Shown here piece after piece: positions 1 through 8,436 of a stretch of 64,000 nt of DNA. The stretch is from Arthrobacter sp. Alg241-R88 (GTDB taxonomy: Bacteria; Actinomycetota; Actinomycetes; Actinomycetales; Micrococcaceae): assembly GCF_900537115.1 (NCBI RefSeq), contig NZ_UNRG01000005.1:160539-224538 (forward strand), written 5' to 3'. The notes under the pieces are model-generated. The model searched no databases. It was not told the origin of the DNA and saw nothing but the letters and a program-made list of their open reading frames with translations. The translations under genes were made by a program, and so were the position numbers. Position 1 is the first letter of the stretch, and each line of letters begins with the position of its first letter.

Positions 1-153
1 GGCCACCACCACCTGATCCACAAAGAACAATGGACCATCACCATCATCAACAACACCCCCTGGTACACACCCCCAAAACACCTCGACCCACACCAAAAAC
101 CCCAACAAAACACCTACTTCAAACCACCACCCCCACCAACACCCTGGGAATGA
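1..153 (+). CDS. C-terminal end of a DUF222/HNH endonuclease-family protein (5' end outside window)
   Basis: Frame 1 is open from the first base to a TGA at 151-153. It reads GHHHLIHKEQWTITI, then a Pro/Asn/Gln-rich tail ending PPPTPWE. The HHHHxIHK...W pattern followed by a proline-rich tail is the end of the HNH (McrA-like) module found in DUF222/13E12-repeat proteins, which are multicopy in Arthrobacter and relatives. Only about 50 residues are visible, so the nuclease active site cannot be fully inspected. A tandem repeat begins 4 nt after the stop. The family name is recalled from similar tails and was not searched. Confidence 0.72.
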   Translation, partial: GHHHLIHKEQWTITIINNTPWYTPPKHLDPHQKPQQNTYFKPPPPPTPWE

Positions 154-157
154 AAGC

Positions 158-218
158 GCGAAATGGGTTAACGCGAAATGGGTTAACGCGAAATGGGTTA
201 AGGCGAAATGGGGGTAAC
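158..218 (+). repeat. Four tandem copies of a 15-bp unit
   Basis: The unit GCGAAATGGGTTAAC repeats at 158-172, 173-187, 188-202 (last base G) and 203-218 (degenerate, GGGGTAAC). The first two copies are perfect. Each good unit contains the palindrome GTTAAC. The array starts 4 nt after the stop of the DUF222/HNH gene. It has no spacers, so it is not a CRISPR. Its role is unknown; it could be a protein-binding array or a polymorphic tandem repeat. Confidence 0.85.
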
Positions 219-313
219 ACGAGAAAGGGCGGACACTAGAGAGGCGCTGGTCAACACTTGCCCTCAACAACCGTCCTTCGGCGCAGTGGCCTGCTGTTAC
301 CGCCGGGCTCCAT

Positions 314-319
314 TAGGCT
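314..319 (+). promoter_or_regulatory. Candidate -10 box of a leaderless promoter
   Basis: TAGGCT fits the TANNNT actinobacterial -10 and lies 7 nt before the ATG at 327, so transcription would begin at or next to the start codon. No Shine-Dalgarno is seen before that ATG. Confidence 0.4.
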
Positions 320-326
320 TCACAGC

Positions 327-1106
327 ATGACGGAAACCATCAATGCCAAGGCCGCTGAGCTTCTCCGACTTCACCAATCAGATGAGATCCTCCAGGTGAT
401 CAATGTCTGGGATGCCATCACAGCGAGAGTTATCACCGACGTCCCGGGCACCGTGGCTCTGGCTACGGCAAGCCATTCCATTGCAGCCTCGCTGGGCTAC
501 CCGGACGGCGAGAACATCCCAGTGAACGAAATGATAGAAGCGGTGGGCCGCATCGCCGCGGCTACACACTTACCGGTGAGCGCCGACCTGGAATCCGGCT
601 ACGGGGACCCGGGCGAAACAACGCGCAAGGCTATCGGCGTTGGCATTGTCGGTGGGAACGTCGAAGACCAGATGCGCCCGCTGAAAGATGCGGTGGAACA
701 GATGTCAGCTGTAATTAAGGCTGGAGCGTCCGAAGGAATCGACTTCGTGCTGAACGCCCGGACGGATGCCTTCCTTAAAGGCAAAGACCGCGATCCCGCC
801 CACGTTCTGGTCGACGCCATCGAACGCGGCAGGGCATTCCTGGATGTTGGTGCCACCACCGTCTTTGTGCCCGGCCTGCTCGATGAACCCTCGGTGGTTG
901 CGCTGGTGGACGGAATCGGCTGGAACAAGGTTTCCGTCATCAACGTCCCGGGCTCCCTGCCTCCGGCCAGACTGCAGGAACTGGGAGTCGCACGAATTTC
1001 TTATGGCCCATGGACGCAAAGGATTGCGCTGACAGCACTGGCGGACGCCGCGGCCACCCTTCTAGGCGGCGGGGAGCTTCCCGCCGGTACCCGCGCCCTG
1101 AATTAG
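327..1106 (+). CDS. Isocitrate lyase/PEP mutase-family protein
   Basis: A protein of about 259 aa with the (beta/alpha)8 isocitrate lyase/phosphoenolpyruvate mutase fold. It starts MTETINAKAAELLRLHQ and continues with NVWDAITARV, the Asp-bearing SADLESGYGD segment and NVEDQ, the family's metal/substrate-binding strands. Members cleave or form C-C or C-P bonds of 2-oxo acids (oxaloacetate decarboxylase, 2-methylisocitrate lyase, PEP mutase); the lyase-type KKCGH motif is absent, so an oxaloacetate decarboxylase-like role is more likely. An in-frame ATG at 258 would add 23 atypical residues; the ATG at 327 was chosen because the family homology starts there and a leaderless -10 precedes it. The exact substrate is unknown. 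Confidence 0.8.
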   Translation: MTETINAKAAELLRLHQSDEILQVINVWDAITARVITDVPGTVALATASHSIAASLGYPDGENIPVNEMIEAVGRIAAATHLPVSADLESGYGDPGETTRKAIGVGIVGGNVEDQMRPLKDAVEQMSAVIKAGASEGIDFVLNARTDAFLKGKDRDPAHVLVDAIERGRAFLDVGATTVFVPGLLDEPSVVALVDGIGWNKVSVINVPGSLPPARLQELGVARISYGPWTQRIALTALADAAATLLGGGELPAGTRALN

Positions 1107-1118
1107 CAGGAGCGGGCG

Positions 1119-1862
1119 GTGAATCAGCACCAGGACATGGCGGCACGGTGGCCACTGCCAGAGGAACTGCCTCTTCCTGTCATCATGGATCAGCGCTGGA
1201 TGGACGCCGTTTTTCTCCATTGGCGCATTCCGGAATCTGTTGCTGTCCGCTTTATGCCCCGGGGCGTGCTGCCAGACACCTTCGACGGAAGCTCATGGGT
1301 TGGCCTCATCGGCTTCCGCATGAAGGAGGCAGGGATTGGACGCGGACCAGGCATTCCGTACCTGGGCAGCTTCAATGAGGTCAACGTCCGCCTTTACTCC
1401 AGGGAACCTGACGGAATCCGTGGTGTCGTATTTCTGAGCCTGGATTCAAACCGGCTGCCCGTGGTCCTGGCCGCCCGGGCGGCTGGCATCCCTTACGTAT
1501 GGTCGCGGACGGGTTACGAGCCGCCCTCAGTCCGGACCCCGGTCACCAGCTACTCCGTCCGCAGGTTCCGGCGGGGCGCCCACAGCACCTTTCGTGCTGC
1601 TGCGGATCATGGCACGCCGGTTGAGGATCCCCTGTCAACGCATCTGACTGCCCGATTCGGGCTGCACAGCGTCTTCAGGGGCCAAACAATCTACATCCCC
1701 AACACACACCAACCCTGGCCCCTTTACGCTGCAGACCTGCTCACGCTGGACGATGAATTGGTGGGAGCCGCGGGGATCACAGTGGATGGCCCGCCTGAGT
1801 CCGTGTTGTACTCCCCCGGTGTCCGGACCCAATTTGGCCGGCCCCGTTTCCTCGGGCACTAA
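1119..1862 (+). CDS. DUF2071 family protein (YqjF-like)
   Basis: A 247-aa protein starting with GTG; an AGGAG-type ribosome-binding site overlaps the end of the preceding gene's tail, 12 nt downstream of that gene's stop. The opening (LPVIMDQRWMDAVFLHWRIP), the segment VGLIGFRM, and SFNEVNVRLYSREPDGIRGVVFLSLD are typical of DUF2071/YqjF proteins, an acetoacetate-decarboxylase-like fold of unknown activity. It is probably co-transcribed with the lyase-family gene upstream. No catalytic assignment is possible from sequence alone. Confidence 0.8.
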   Translation: MNQHQDMAARWPLPEELPLPVIMDQRWMDAVFLHWRIPESVAVRFMPRGVLPDTFDGSSWVGLIGFRMKEAGIGRGPGIPYLGSFNEVNVRLYSREPDGIRGVVFLSLDSNRLPVVLAARAAGIPYVWSRTGYEPPSVRTPVTSYSVRRFRRGAHSTFRAAADHGTPVEDPLSTHLTARFGLHSVFRGQTIYIPNTHQPWPLYAADLLTLDDELVGAAGITVDGPPESVLYSPGVRTQFGRPRFLGH

Positions 1863-1881
1863 CTGGACCTGAAGCGATGTC

Positions 1882-2202
1882 CTAAGCGTCCTGCCAGCCG
1901 CTGCCCTCGTTGAAAGTGGCAACGAGGGTTCCGACTCCAGCGTTGAGGGAGTTGGACGGGTCGAAGTACAGGGACGCTTCAGAGGCACGGCTGTGGGTGA
2001 TCAGCTGCTCCGCTTCCAGTTTTGCCTCGGGAACGGTAGCGCCAATGATGCCCGTGCGCGCCGGGAGTTCGGGGGTATGCACCACATCGGCATCTGTCTG
2101 GGTCAGCGGGATGGTAGTACCGGAATGGATCTCGTCATGCGGAAACTCAAACTCGGCATCGTTGGCGGCGGCAGGGATGGTGTACTCCAGGAAATAGGTC
2201 AT
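1882..2202 (-). CDS. Hypothetical protein, 106 aa
   Basis: The protein begins MTYFLEYTIP and contains GIIGATVPEAKLEAEQLI and LYFDPSNSLNAGVG. It has no signal peptide or membrane segment and is acidic. It loosely resembles small alpha/beta YCII-like or dimeric barrel proteins in its N-terminal strand, but I do not recognise the family. Starts further upstream exist (2226, 2277); ATG at 2202 was chosen because the extra residues look unstructured and a weak GTGGA lies just ahead. It converges on the DUF2071 gene, 19 nt away. Confidence 0.55.
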   Translation of the reverse strand: MTYFLEYTIPAAANDAEFEFPHDEIHSGTTIPLTQTDADVVHTPELPARTGIIGATVPEAKLEAEQLITHSRASEASLYFDPSNSLNAGVGTLVATFNEGSGWQDA

Positions 2203-2288
2203 GAATCCACTTTTGCAGAAACCCATCGCCATCGAAAGTGTGGCCAAAGGTCTGGGCATGACGTATCCCCACGTCAAGGGCCCCCTCC

Positions 2289-2294
2289 TATACT
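2289..2294 (+). promoter_or_regulatory. Strong -10 box (TATACT) of a leaderless promoter
   Basis: TATACT lies 6 nt before the ATG at 2301, the spacing seen at other leaderless genes of this window. No clear TTGACA-like -35 is present. Confidence 0.5.
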
Positions 2295-2300
2295 TGCGCC

Positions 2301-2474
2301 ATGACCATGTGGCTATGGTTCGGCGTCGTAGCAGCCAGCGTTGTGCTGTCGTTGGCGTGGGCCATACCGCCGCCGCAGCCGCACCTACGACATCGAGCCA
2401 GCCGACTGGGCTACTTACCCAGGCCCGCCTTCCGCAGCGCCTCCGCCATGGCTGTGTTCACCGGGGCGGCCTGA
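2301..2474 (+). CDS. Small putative membrane protein, 57 aa, overlapping the 3' end of tex
   Basis: The ORF opens MTMWLWFGVVAASVVLSLAW, a single hydrophobic helix, followed by a basic, proline/arginine-rich tail (PPPQPHLRHRASRLGYLPRP). It has no Shine-Dalgarno but sits exactly behind a TATACT box with a 6-nt gap. Its last 64 nt overlap antisense to the end of tex. Function is unknown. The evidence is the promoter placement plus the membrane helix; without homologues it could still be a chance ORF. Confidence 0.45.
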   Translation: MTMWLWFGVVAASVVLSLAWAIPPPQPHLRHRASRLGYLPRPAFRSASAMAVFTGAA

Positions 2475-4912
2475 GGAGCAGAGGTGCGGCCCGGCGTTGG
2501 CGCGTTGCGCGTCGGCTTTCCACCCGATCGCCCCTGTTCCTGCTTCCCGCCACGCTCCGGAACTTGGGGGCCACCTCGTCCGGTACTGGGGCTTCCGCCG
2601 CGCCCGCCACCTTGGTTCCTGCCCCGCTCTTGGTTCTGTGGCCGACCGCCGGATTTCCCTGCCGATGCGGCACCTGAACCTGCACCGCCGGAGGAGGGCT
2701 CGTCGTCGAGCCGCAGCGTCAACGAGATCCGCTTCCGCTCGGGGTCCGCCTCCAGGACCTTCACCCGGACTACCTGCCCTGACTTCACCACCTCGCGCGG
2801 ATCGGAAACAAAGCGGTTGGCCAGGGCAGAGACATGGACCAGTCCGTCCTGGTGTACGCCTACATCCACGAATGCGCCGAACGCCGCGACGTTGGTCACG
2901 GTCCCCTCGAGGACCATCCCCGGCTTGAGGTCGGAAATCTTCTCGATGCCCTCCGAGAAGGTGGCAGCAGCGAAGGCGGGGCGTGGGTCCCGGCCCGGTT
3001 TGTCCAGCTCCACCAGGATGTCCTGCACCGTGGGCAGCCCGAAGGTGTCATCCACAAAGTCACGGGGGTCAAGCGAGGAAGCAGGCGCAGAACCAGCGGC
3101 AACGAGGATCTTGCGTGCCACGGCGTAGGATTCCGGGTGCACGCTCGAGGCGTCCAGGGGTTCCGCTCCCCCGGTGATGCGGAGGAAGCCCGCGCACTGT
3201 TCGAACGCCTTGGCACCGAGCCGCGGCACCTTCTTGAGGTCCGCGCGCTTGGCAAAGGGCCCGTGCTCGTTGCGGTACGCCACAATGTTTTCGCTGAGCA
3301 GAGGCCCGACGCCGGCCACCCGGCTGAGCAGCGCGGGCGAAGCAGTGTTGACGTCCACACCCACGGCGTTAACGCAGTCCTCCACCACGGCGTCCAGGCT
3401 GCGGTCGAGTTTCGACGCCGTCACATCGTGCTGATACTGGCCCACACCGATGGACTTCGGATCGATCTTCACTAGCTCCGCAAGCGGGTCCTGCAGCCTG
3501 CGGGCGATGGAAACAGCCCCGCGGAGGGACACATCCATACCGGGCAGTTCGGCTGCAGCCAGAGCGGAAGCAGAGTAGACGGATGCCCCGGCTTCTGACA
3601 CCACCAGCTTTTGCGGTTTCCGTTCCACGTCCGGCAGCCGTTTGATCAGCTCGGCGGCGAGCTTGTCAGTTTCGCGGGATGCTGTTCCGTTGCCAATGGC
3701 CACGAGCTCGACGGAGTGCTGCCGCGCCAGCCGTACCAGGGTGGCCAGCGCTTCGTCCCACTTGCGGGCCGGGGCATGCGGGTACACCGTGTCCGTGGCC
3801 ACCACCTTGCCGGTGCCATCCACTACAGCTACCTTCACGCCGGTTCGAAGTCCGGGGTCCAGGCCCAGCGTGGCCTTGTTCCCGGCAGGGGCGGCCAGCA
3901 GCACGTCGCGAAGATTCGCAGCGAAAACACGGACCGCCTCATCCTCGGCGGCTGCGAACATCTTGCCGCGGAGGTCGGCCGTCAGCCGGGCCAGCACGCG
4001 GGACCGCCACGCCAACTGTGCCGTTTCCATTAGCCAGTCATCGGCGGGACGCCCACGGTCCGCAACCCCGAGGCACCTGGCCACCGCCGACTCATAGCGT
4101 GAGCGCGCGGCCGCAAGGGCGCCGTCGTCCGTGGGGTCTGCTTCGGCGAGGTCGAGCTCAAGGACGCCGTCCTTCTCCCCCCGCAGCAAAGCGAGCACGC
4201 GGTGCGACGGCATGCCGGCCGGCGCCTGGGCAAACTCGAAGTAGTCAGCGAACTTCTGGCCTTCTGCCTCCTTCCCCTTCTTGACGCGCGACACCATGCG
4301 GCCCTGCGTCCAGAGGCGCTCGCGCAGGGTCGCAGCGAGATCGGGGTCCTGGGCGACGCGCTCAACGAGAATGGCGCGGGCACCCGCGAGCGCGGCGGCG
4401 GCGTCACCAACGGCATGTTCAGGGTTGAGGTACTTCGTAGCCTCGCGCTCCGGGCTGAGCTCGGGGCGCTTCAGCAAAGCGTCAGCCAGCGGCTCCAGGC
4501 CGGCTTCGCGCGCTATCTGCGCTTTGGTACGCCGCTTTGACTTGAACGGCAGGTAGATATCCTCAAGCCGCGACTTTGTGTCAGCAGCGAGGATCGCTTT
4601 TTGCAACTCGGGCGTTAGCTGGCCCTGCGCCGCAACAGCGTCGAGAACCGTACGACGGCGGTCCTCCAGTTCACGGAGGTAGCGCAGGCGTTCGTCGAGC
4701 TCGCGGAGCTGAGTGTCGTCCAGCGTTCCAGTGGCTTCCTTGCGGTACCGGGCGATGAACGGGACGGTAGACCCACCGTCGAGCAGCTCCACTGCTGCCT
4801 TCACCTGCCAGGCTTTGACGCCCAGTTCGGTGGCGATCTGGCTGTAGATTCCGTCCTCCCTTTTCGTGGGCGCGGACGGAGCAGGGGAAGGGGCGTGCGG
4901 CAGTTGAGTCAC
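2411..4912 (-). CDS. tex: Tex family RNA-binding protein (S1 domain)
   Basis: About 833 aa. Order of domains: helical Tex N-terminal region (IATELGVKAWQVKAAVELL, TVPFIARYRKEATG), YqgF/RNase H-like domain (TLGLDPGLRTGVKVAVVDG), helix-hairpin-helix repeats (NTASPALLSRVAGVGPLLSE), and an S1 RNA-binding domain (GMVLEGTVTNVAAFGAFVDV). A Gly/Arg/Gln-rich disordered tail of about 90 residues ends ALRKAGLGK. Tex is a cytoplasmic nucleic-acid-binding protein linked to transcript and ribosome homeostasis. GTG at 4912 (VTQLPHAP) was preferred over the reading frame's first start at 4999, whose extra residues look non-coding. The G/R-rich tail is longer than in proteobacterial Tex. Confidence 0.93.
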   Translation of the reverse strand: MTQLPHAPSPAPSAPTKREDGIYSQIATELGVKAWQVKAAVELLDGGSTVPFIARYRKEATGTLDDTQLRELDERLRYLRELEDRRRTVLDAVAAQGQLTPELQKAILAADTKSRLEDIYLPFKSKRRTKAQIAREAGLEPLADALLKRPELSPEREATKYLNPEHAVGDAAAALAGARAILVERVAQDPDLAATLRERLWTQGRMVSRVKKGKEAEGQKFADYFEFAQAPAGMPSHRVLALLRGEKDGVLELDLAEADPTDDGALAAARSRYESAVARCLGVADRGRPADDWLMETAQLAWRSRVLARLTADLRGKMFAAAEDEAVRVFAANLRDVLLAAPAGNKATLGLDPGLRTGVKVAVVDGTGKVVATDTVYPHAPARKWDEALATLVRLARQHSVELVAIGNGTASRETDKLAAELIKRLPDVERKPQKLVVSEAGASVYSASALAAAELPGMDVSLRGAVSIARRLQDPLAELVKIDPKSIGVGQYQHDVTASKLDRSLDAVVEDCVNAVGVDVNTASPALLSRVAGVGPLLSENIVAYRNEHGPFAKRADLKKVPRLGAKAFEQCAGFLRITGGAEPLDASSVHPESYAVARKILVAAGSAPASSLDPRDFVDDTFGLPTVQDILVELDKPGRDPRPAFAAATFSEGIEKISDLKPGMVLEGTVTNVAAFGAFVDVGVHQDGLVHVSALANRFVSDPREVVKSGQVVRVKVLEADPERKRISLTLRLDDEPSSGGAGSGAASAGKSGGRPQNQERGRNQGGGRGGSPSTGRGGPQVPERGGKQEQGRSGGKPTRNAPTPGRTSAPQAAPVNTAMAEALRKAGLGK

Positions 4913-5054
4913 CAGAACATCTTGCCCTAAGCGGTTGCCCGGCTCCACTGCCGTGGCAGTCAAGGACGTTGGGCAAGGGTATTCCGCTGCCGCCCGCAAA
5001 GTGCTGTAGTTGAAATGCCGTCACAGGCACCGAACGCTCGAGGAAGAGGGCATC

Positions 5055-5351
5055 ATGCGGGAACTGCTTATTGTGTTTCAGGAGGGGTTCGAGGAAGCAA
5101 ACATCACCGTGACGGTGAACGGCAAGCAAGCGCGGCGGGACCTGGACGTTTCCACCAACCCAATCCTCGGCATCGCATCCGAGGTATCCGTAGAGCTGCC
5201 GGCGAAGGGCGCGCAAGTGGGTGTCGAGGTTACCAACCGGGGCCTGAAAGCGATCAAGAAGGTCAGCGGAAAGCCCAAAAGCGTGCTCGTATCCATCGAG
5301 GACGGCAAGCTGGTCATGACGGAAGGAACCGGCCGGGAGGCACTGCTCTAG
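5055..5351 (+). CDS. Hypothetical protein, 98 aa
   Basis: The protein starts MRELLIVFQEGFEEANITVTVNGKQ behind a good AGGAAGAGGG ribosome-binding site. It is predicted all-beta with alternating charged/hydrophobic strands (VSVELPAKGAQVGVEVTNRG), and has no signal peptide or cysteine. It is divergent from tex. I do not recognise a named family. Confidence 0.7.
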   Translation: MRELLIVFQEGFEEANITVTVNGKQARRDLDVSTNPILGIASEVSVELPAKGAQVGVEVTNRGLKAIKKVSGKPKSVLVSIEDGKLVMTEGTGREALL

Positions 5352-5515
5352 CCCGCCCGGCAGGTGCCGAAACGGACTCTAGTAAATCTCCATTTGATGG
5401 AGTAGCATCTGATCACCGCCGGACCCCAGAGGAGCCCGGTGGGCCAACTTCACCAGCCGAAGGCCGTCGGATGACCTGAGGCGCCCGCTGCCGGGACAGC
5501 ACACCGAGCAGCAAA

Positions 5516-5555
5516 CGACGACGGCGGCACCCAAAGCCGGGTGCCGCCGTCGTCG
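5516..5555. terminator. Bidirectional hairpin terminator
   Basis: A 17-bp perfect stem beginning CGACGACGGCGGCACCC with a 6-nt loop AAAGCC, followed by CTATTTCG. It lies between the plus-strand 98-aa gene and the minus-strand reductase. Its core CGACGGCGGCACC recurs in the terminator at 30391. Confidence 0.8.
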
Positions 5556-5586
5556 CTATTTCGTGGTTGCTGTTTGGAAGGGGCTT

Positions 5587-6657
5587 TTAGCCGGCGTAGG
5601 CCGGGTAGTCCGTGTAGCCCTCGGCCCCGTCGGCGTAGAAGGTGGAGGGGTCCGCTTCGTTCAGCGGCAGGCTCTCGTTCCAGCGCCGAGCCAGGTCCGG
5701 ATTGGCGATGGCGGGACGGCCCACCACTACGGCGTCAGCATGGCCGTCGGCCACCAGGGCAACAGCTTCCTCGCGGGTGGTGACCACGCTGAATCCGGTA
5801 TTGACCAGGAAAGTGCCGCCAAAGCGGGTGCGAAGATCCTGGACCAGTTCTCCACCGGGTTCGTGGTGCAGCATGCTGAGGTAAGCAAGGTTCAGCGGGG
5901 CGATGCTGTCCACCAGAACCTCGTACGTGGCCCGAACATCAGCTGCGTCAGTCTCGGCAATGCCCTGGACGTTGTGCTCCGGGGAGATGCGGATGCCCAC
6001 CCGGTTGGCTCCGACCGCTGCCACTACCGCGTTGACCGTCTCGATCACGAAACGTGCCCGGTTCTCCGGGGAACCGCCGTAGCTGTCCGTGCGGACGTTG
6101 GAGTTTGGCGCCAGGAACTCGTGGAGAAGGTAGCCGTTAGCAGAGTGAAGTTCGACGCCGTCGAAACCGGCTTCGATGGCATTCAGCGAGGCGGCGACGA
6201 ATTCCTGGATCACCAGCGGCAGTTCGTCAGTGGTCAGTGCGTGCGGCACGGGGTACGGCTGCTTGCCGGACGGGGTGCGGACTTCGCCCTCGATGGCTAC
6301 CGCGCTGGGTGCGACGATGGTGTTGCCGCCCGTGATGTCCGGGTGTGAGACCCTGCCGCCATGCATGATCTGGGCGAACATGCGGCCGCCTTCGGCGTGC
6401 ACTGCGTCGGTGACCTTCTTCCATCCGGCCACCTGCTCTTCCGTGACGATGCCGGGCTGGCCGGGGTAGGAACGACCAGCAGGGCTGGGGTAGGTTCCTT
6501 CGCTGACGATAAGGCCGAGGGAAGCACGCTGCCGGTAATGCTCAGCAAGGAGCGGGCCGGGGATGCCTTCCTCGCCGGCGCGGAGCCGGGTCAGGGGTGC
6601 CATCACCAGCCGGTTGGGGAGCTCGAGTTCGCCAAGGGCCAGAGGGGAAAACAGCAT
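5587..6657 (-). CDS. Alkene reductase (old yellow enzyme family, NemA-like)
   Basis: A 356-aa FMN-dependent TIM-barrel ene-reductase that reduces activated C=C bonds or nitro/nitrate esters with NAD(P)H. Visible hallmarks are MLFSPLALGELELPNRLVMAPLTRLRA, IVSEGTYPSPAGRSYPGQPG, QIMHGGRVSHPD and the FMN/substrate strand GFDGVELHSANGYLLHEFLAP. Near the C-terminus is DGHADAVVVGRPAIANPDL. ATG at 6657 is preceded by GAAAGGA at good spacing; an upstream in-frame start at 6714 gives non-homologous residues. It is monocistronic, ending at the terminator at 5516-5555. Confidence 0.9.
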   Translation of the reverse strand: MLFSPLALGELELPNRLVMAPLTRLRAGEEGIPGPLLAEHYRQRASLGLIVSEGTYPSPAGRSYPGQPGIVTEEQVAGWKKVTDAVHAEGGRMFAQIMHGGRVSHPDITGGNTIVAPSAVAIEGEVRTPSGKQPYPVPHALTTDELPLVIQEFVAASLNAIEAGFDGVELHSANGYLLHEFLAPNSNVRTDSYGGSPENRARFVIETVNAVVAAVGANRVGIRISPEHNVQGIAETDAADVRATYEVLVDSIAPLNLAYLSMLHHEPGGELVQDLRTRFGGTFLVNTGFSVVTTREEAVALVADGHADAVVVGRPAIANPDLARRWNESLPLNEADPSTFYADGAEGYTDYPAYAG

Positions 6658-6786
6658 GCGCGTCCTTTCGAAGTTTTCAACGTTCTGTCTGGCCCAACTG
6701 GGAGGCGCGTGCAACTATTCCGAATGCGGCGCGAATCACATCACGCTTGCACGGCGGGTGCTCTCCTGTGCTGTCATCACGACTGC

Positions 6787-7704
6787 TTAGCGCGTTGCCC
6801 CAGCTCCCGGGCAGCCCTGTCCCTGGGGGTTTGCATTGCAGTCGTCGGCATAGTTGCGGGTGAGCGACCGCCAGACACTTATGGTTTGTGGCGGAGCGTT
6901 GAATTGGCCCTGGCCAGGGATGGGCAGAGGTGGCCCGGCATTGACGGAGTACGTTCCTTGGAAGGATGTGGTCAACACGACCTGGAAGTCACCCGTGGTT
7001 CCGTAGGCGTGACTTGTCCTCGTCTTTTCACCCCAGCGGTCCTGCGGCAGCGGGCCTCCCATCGACGGCTGGGGACCGAAAACAGTTCCATCGCCGTAGT
7101 TCCAGGTGTATTGAACCGGCGTCGCGACAATGTGCACCTGCTGGCCGAACATGGTGACATCGAACTGCTGTTCCACGGCCTCCGCGTAGAAGTTGGTTTC
7201 AGCGCCCCGGAGCGTGTGGGGGCTGGGCTGGGCCACGACTGTTCCCGCGTTCACCGGCAAGCTTTGGAACTGCCGCTGAATGTCGGCGGCGATGCGGGGC
7301 AGCAAGTCCTCGGGCCGGGCGTCGTAGAGGCAGGTCGGGCCCGAATGGTGGGCCCAGACCGCACCGGGAACTCCCCGGGGCCTTGATAGCCAGGTGACAG
7401 GGATGCCCTCTTCACCGTCAGGGCCGTCCTTGCATTCGATTTGCCGGGCAAGGCAGGGAGTGTCGAAGTCGCCCCCGCCAAGGTGGCACTGAAGCTCGTA
7501 CTTGTACTCGTTGGGGTCGGCATTCACGGAACCCGGTTGAGCACGGATTAGGTCGCCTGTGGTTTCGTCAACCACCCATTGATCTGCACCGATTCCGAGC
7601 CCTTTCTCCTCATAGCCCAAGGAGATGTCAGCGAACGCGAGCGTGGGAGTGACAACCAGCAGCGCCCAGGTCACACACATGACTTTTAGCGGGCTTGACT
7701 TCAT
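6787..7704 (-). CDS. Secreted protein with a PKD-like domain
   Basis: 305 aa. N-terminal signal peptide (MKSSPLKVMCVTWALLVVTPTLAFA), then a mature region with paired cysteines (LQCHLGGGDFDTPCLARQIECKDG). A C-terminal segment has YTWNYGDGTVFGPQ and SHAYGTTGDFQVVLTTSFQGTYSV, the WxxGDG...HxY pattern of PKD-type beta-sandwich domains. It is exported and probably cell-surface or free. Its start is only 5 nt beyond the stop of the lipoprotein gene upstream, so the two are co-transcribed and likely translationally coupled. Biological role is unknown. Confidence 0.7.
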   Translation of the reverse strand: MKSSPLKVMCVTWALLVVTPTLAFADISLGYEEKGLGIGADQWVVDETTGDLIRAQPGSVNADPNEYKYELQCHLGGGDFDTPCLARQIECKDGPDGEEGIPVTWLSRPRGVPGAVWAHHSGPTCLYDARPEDLLPRIAADIQRQFQSLPVNAGTVVAQPSPHTLRGAETNFYAEAVEQQFDVTMFGQQVHIVATPVQYTWNYGDGTVFGPQPSMGGPLPQDRWGEKTRTSHAYGTTGDFQVVLTTSFQGTYSVNAGPPLPIPGQGQFNAPPQTISVWRSLTRNYADDCNANPQGQGCPGAGATR

Positions 7705-7709
7705 CCTCT

Positions 7710-8363
7710 TTACCTAATCAGGCCAAGGTCAGTCATCGTCCAACCCGTTGAGCCAAAAGTAGCCGCGGCACGACTTCCGGTATTAGTGGCGGCTGTAGGA
7801 GCCTGGAAAAGACTCCCATCAGGTTTTCTAATTTCAATCGTTTCCTGTAGCACCTGAACGACGGCGTGTGGTTCTACTCCTGGTTCGAATTTAACTGAGA
7901 TGGCGGGAGTTTCGATTTTTCCTCCCGACACCCAGCGGCCGTCGCTCCATGCTTCTGCCACTCCATCTTGTAGTCCGTGGCAGAAAACACAACTAGGTCC
8001 GCTTATTTCTACAAGCTTCTCGGTTTTACCGGTCTCAAATGCGTAATTTAGCGTGGCGTACCAATACCGCACGAAAGCTTCCAATCCTTCCTTCGTCTCC
8101 GTCTTCGCCACGTCGGGCAGCACGGGGACGGGAACATTGCGGGCGGGGCCGGATGCGTCGGCCGGTTTGTAGGCCGCGCTGTTCGTCGGCGTAGGGGTGG
8201 CCGAAGGACTGGGGGAGGTCGACTCTGTAGCTGTCGGGGATGCCGTTCCTGGATCTGCAGGTGCTCCACCTGCGCAGCCAGCCAACATCACCACAGCAGC
8301 AAGGAGGATGGCTACACCGCCGGAGCGGATGAGGCGAGACGTGAATACGTTGTGCGATGTCAT
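7710..8363 (-). CDS. DUF6318-type lipoprotein
   Basis: 217 aa. A lipoprotein signal peptide ends in the lipobox LAGC (VVMLAGCAGG). A Thr/Ser/Pro-rich linker follows (TASPTATESTSPSPSATPTP), then a globular domain with GLEAFVRYWYATLNYAFETG and the short motif CVFCH, which could form a disulfide. This layout matches DUF6318 lipoproteins of Micrococcaceae. It is first in a two-gene operon with the PKD-like secreted protein, so the pair may form a surface complex. Function is unknown. Confidence 0.75.
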   Translation of the reverse strand: MTSHNVFTSRLIRSGGVAILLAAVVMLAGCAGGAPADPGTASPTATESTSPSPSATPTPTNSAAYKPADASGPARNVPVPVLPDVAKTETKEGLEAFVRYWYATLNYAFETGKTEKLVEISGPSCVFCHGLQDGVAEAWSDGRWVSGGKIETPAISVKFEPGVEPHAVVQVLQETIEIRKPDGSLFQAPTAATNTGSRAAATFGSTGWTMTDLGLIR

Positions 8364-8436
8364 GGGCCGCTAATCCCCCAGTAGTTTCAAGACGGCATGT
8401 TCCGGACAGTGACTTAAGGGTAGCCCAGGTCACATT

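Noticed and set aside
158..218. Possible CRISPR array
   Set aside because: The units abut with no spacers and no cas gene is present.
30..239. 69-codon His/Pro/Thr/Lys-rich frame at the left edge
   Set aside because: It overlaps the DUF222/HNH tail in another frame and reads through the tandem repeat; the frame-1 reading gives a recognisable protein end.
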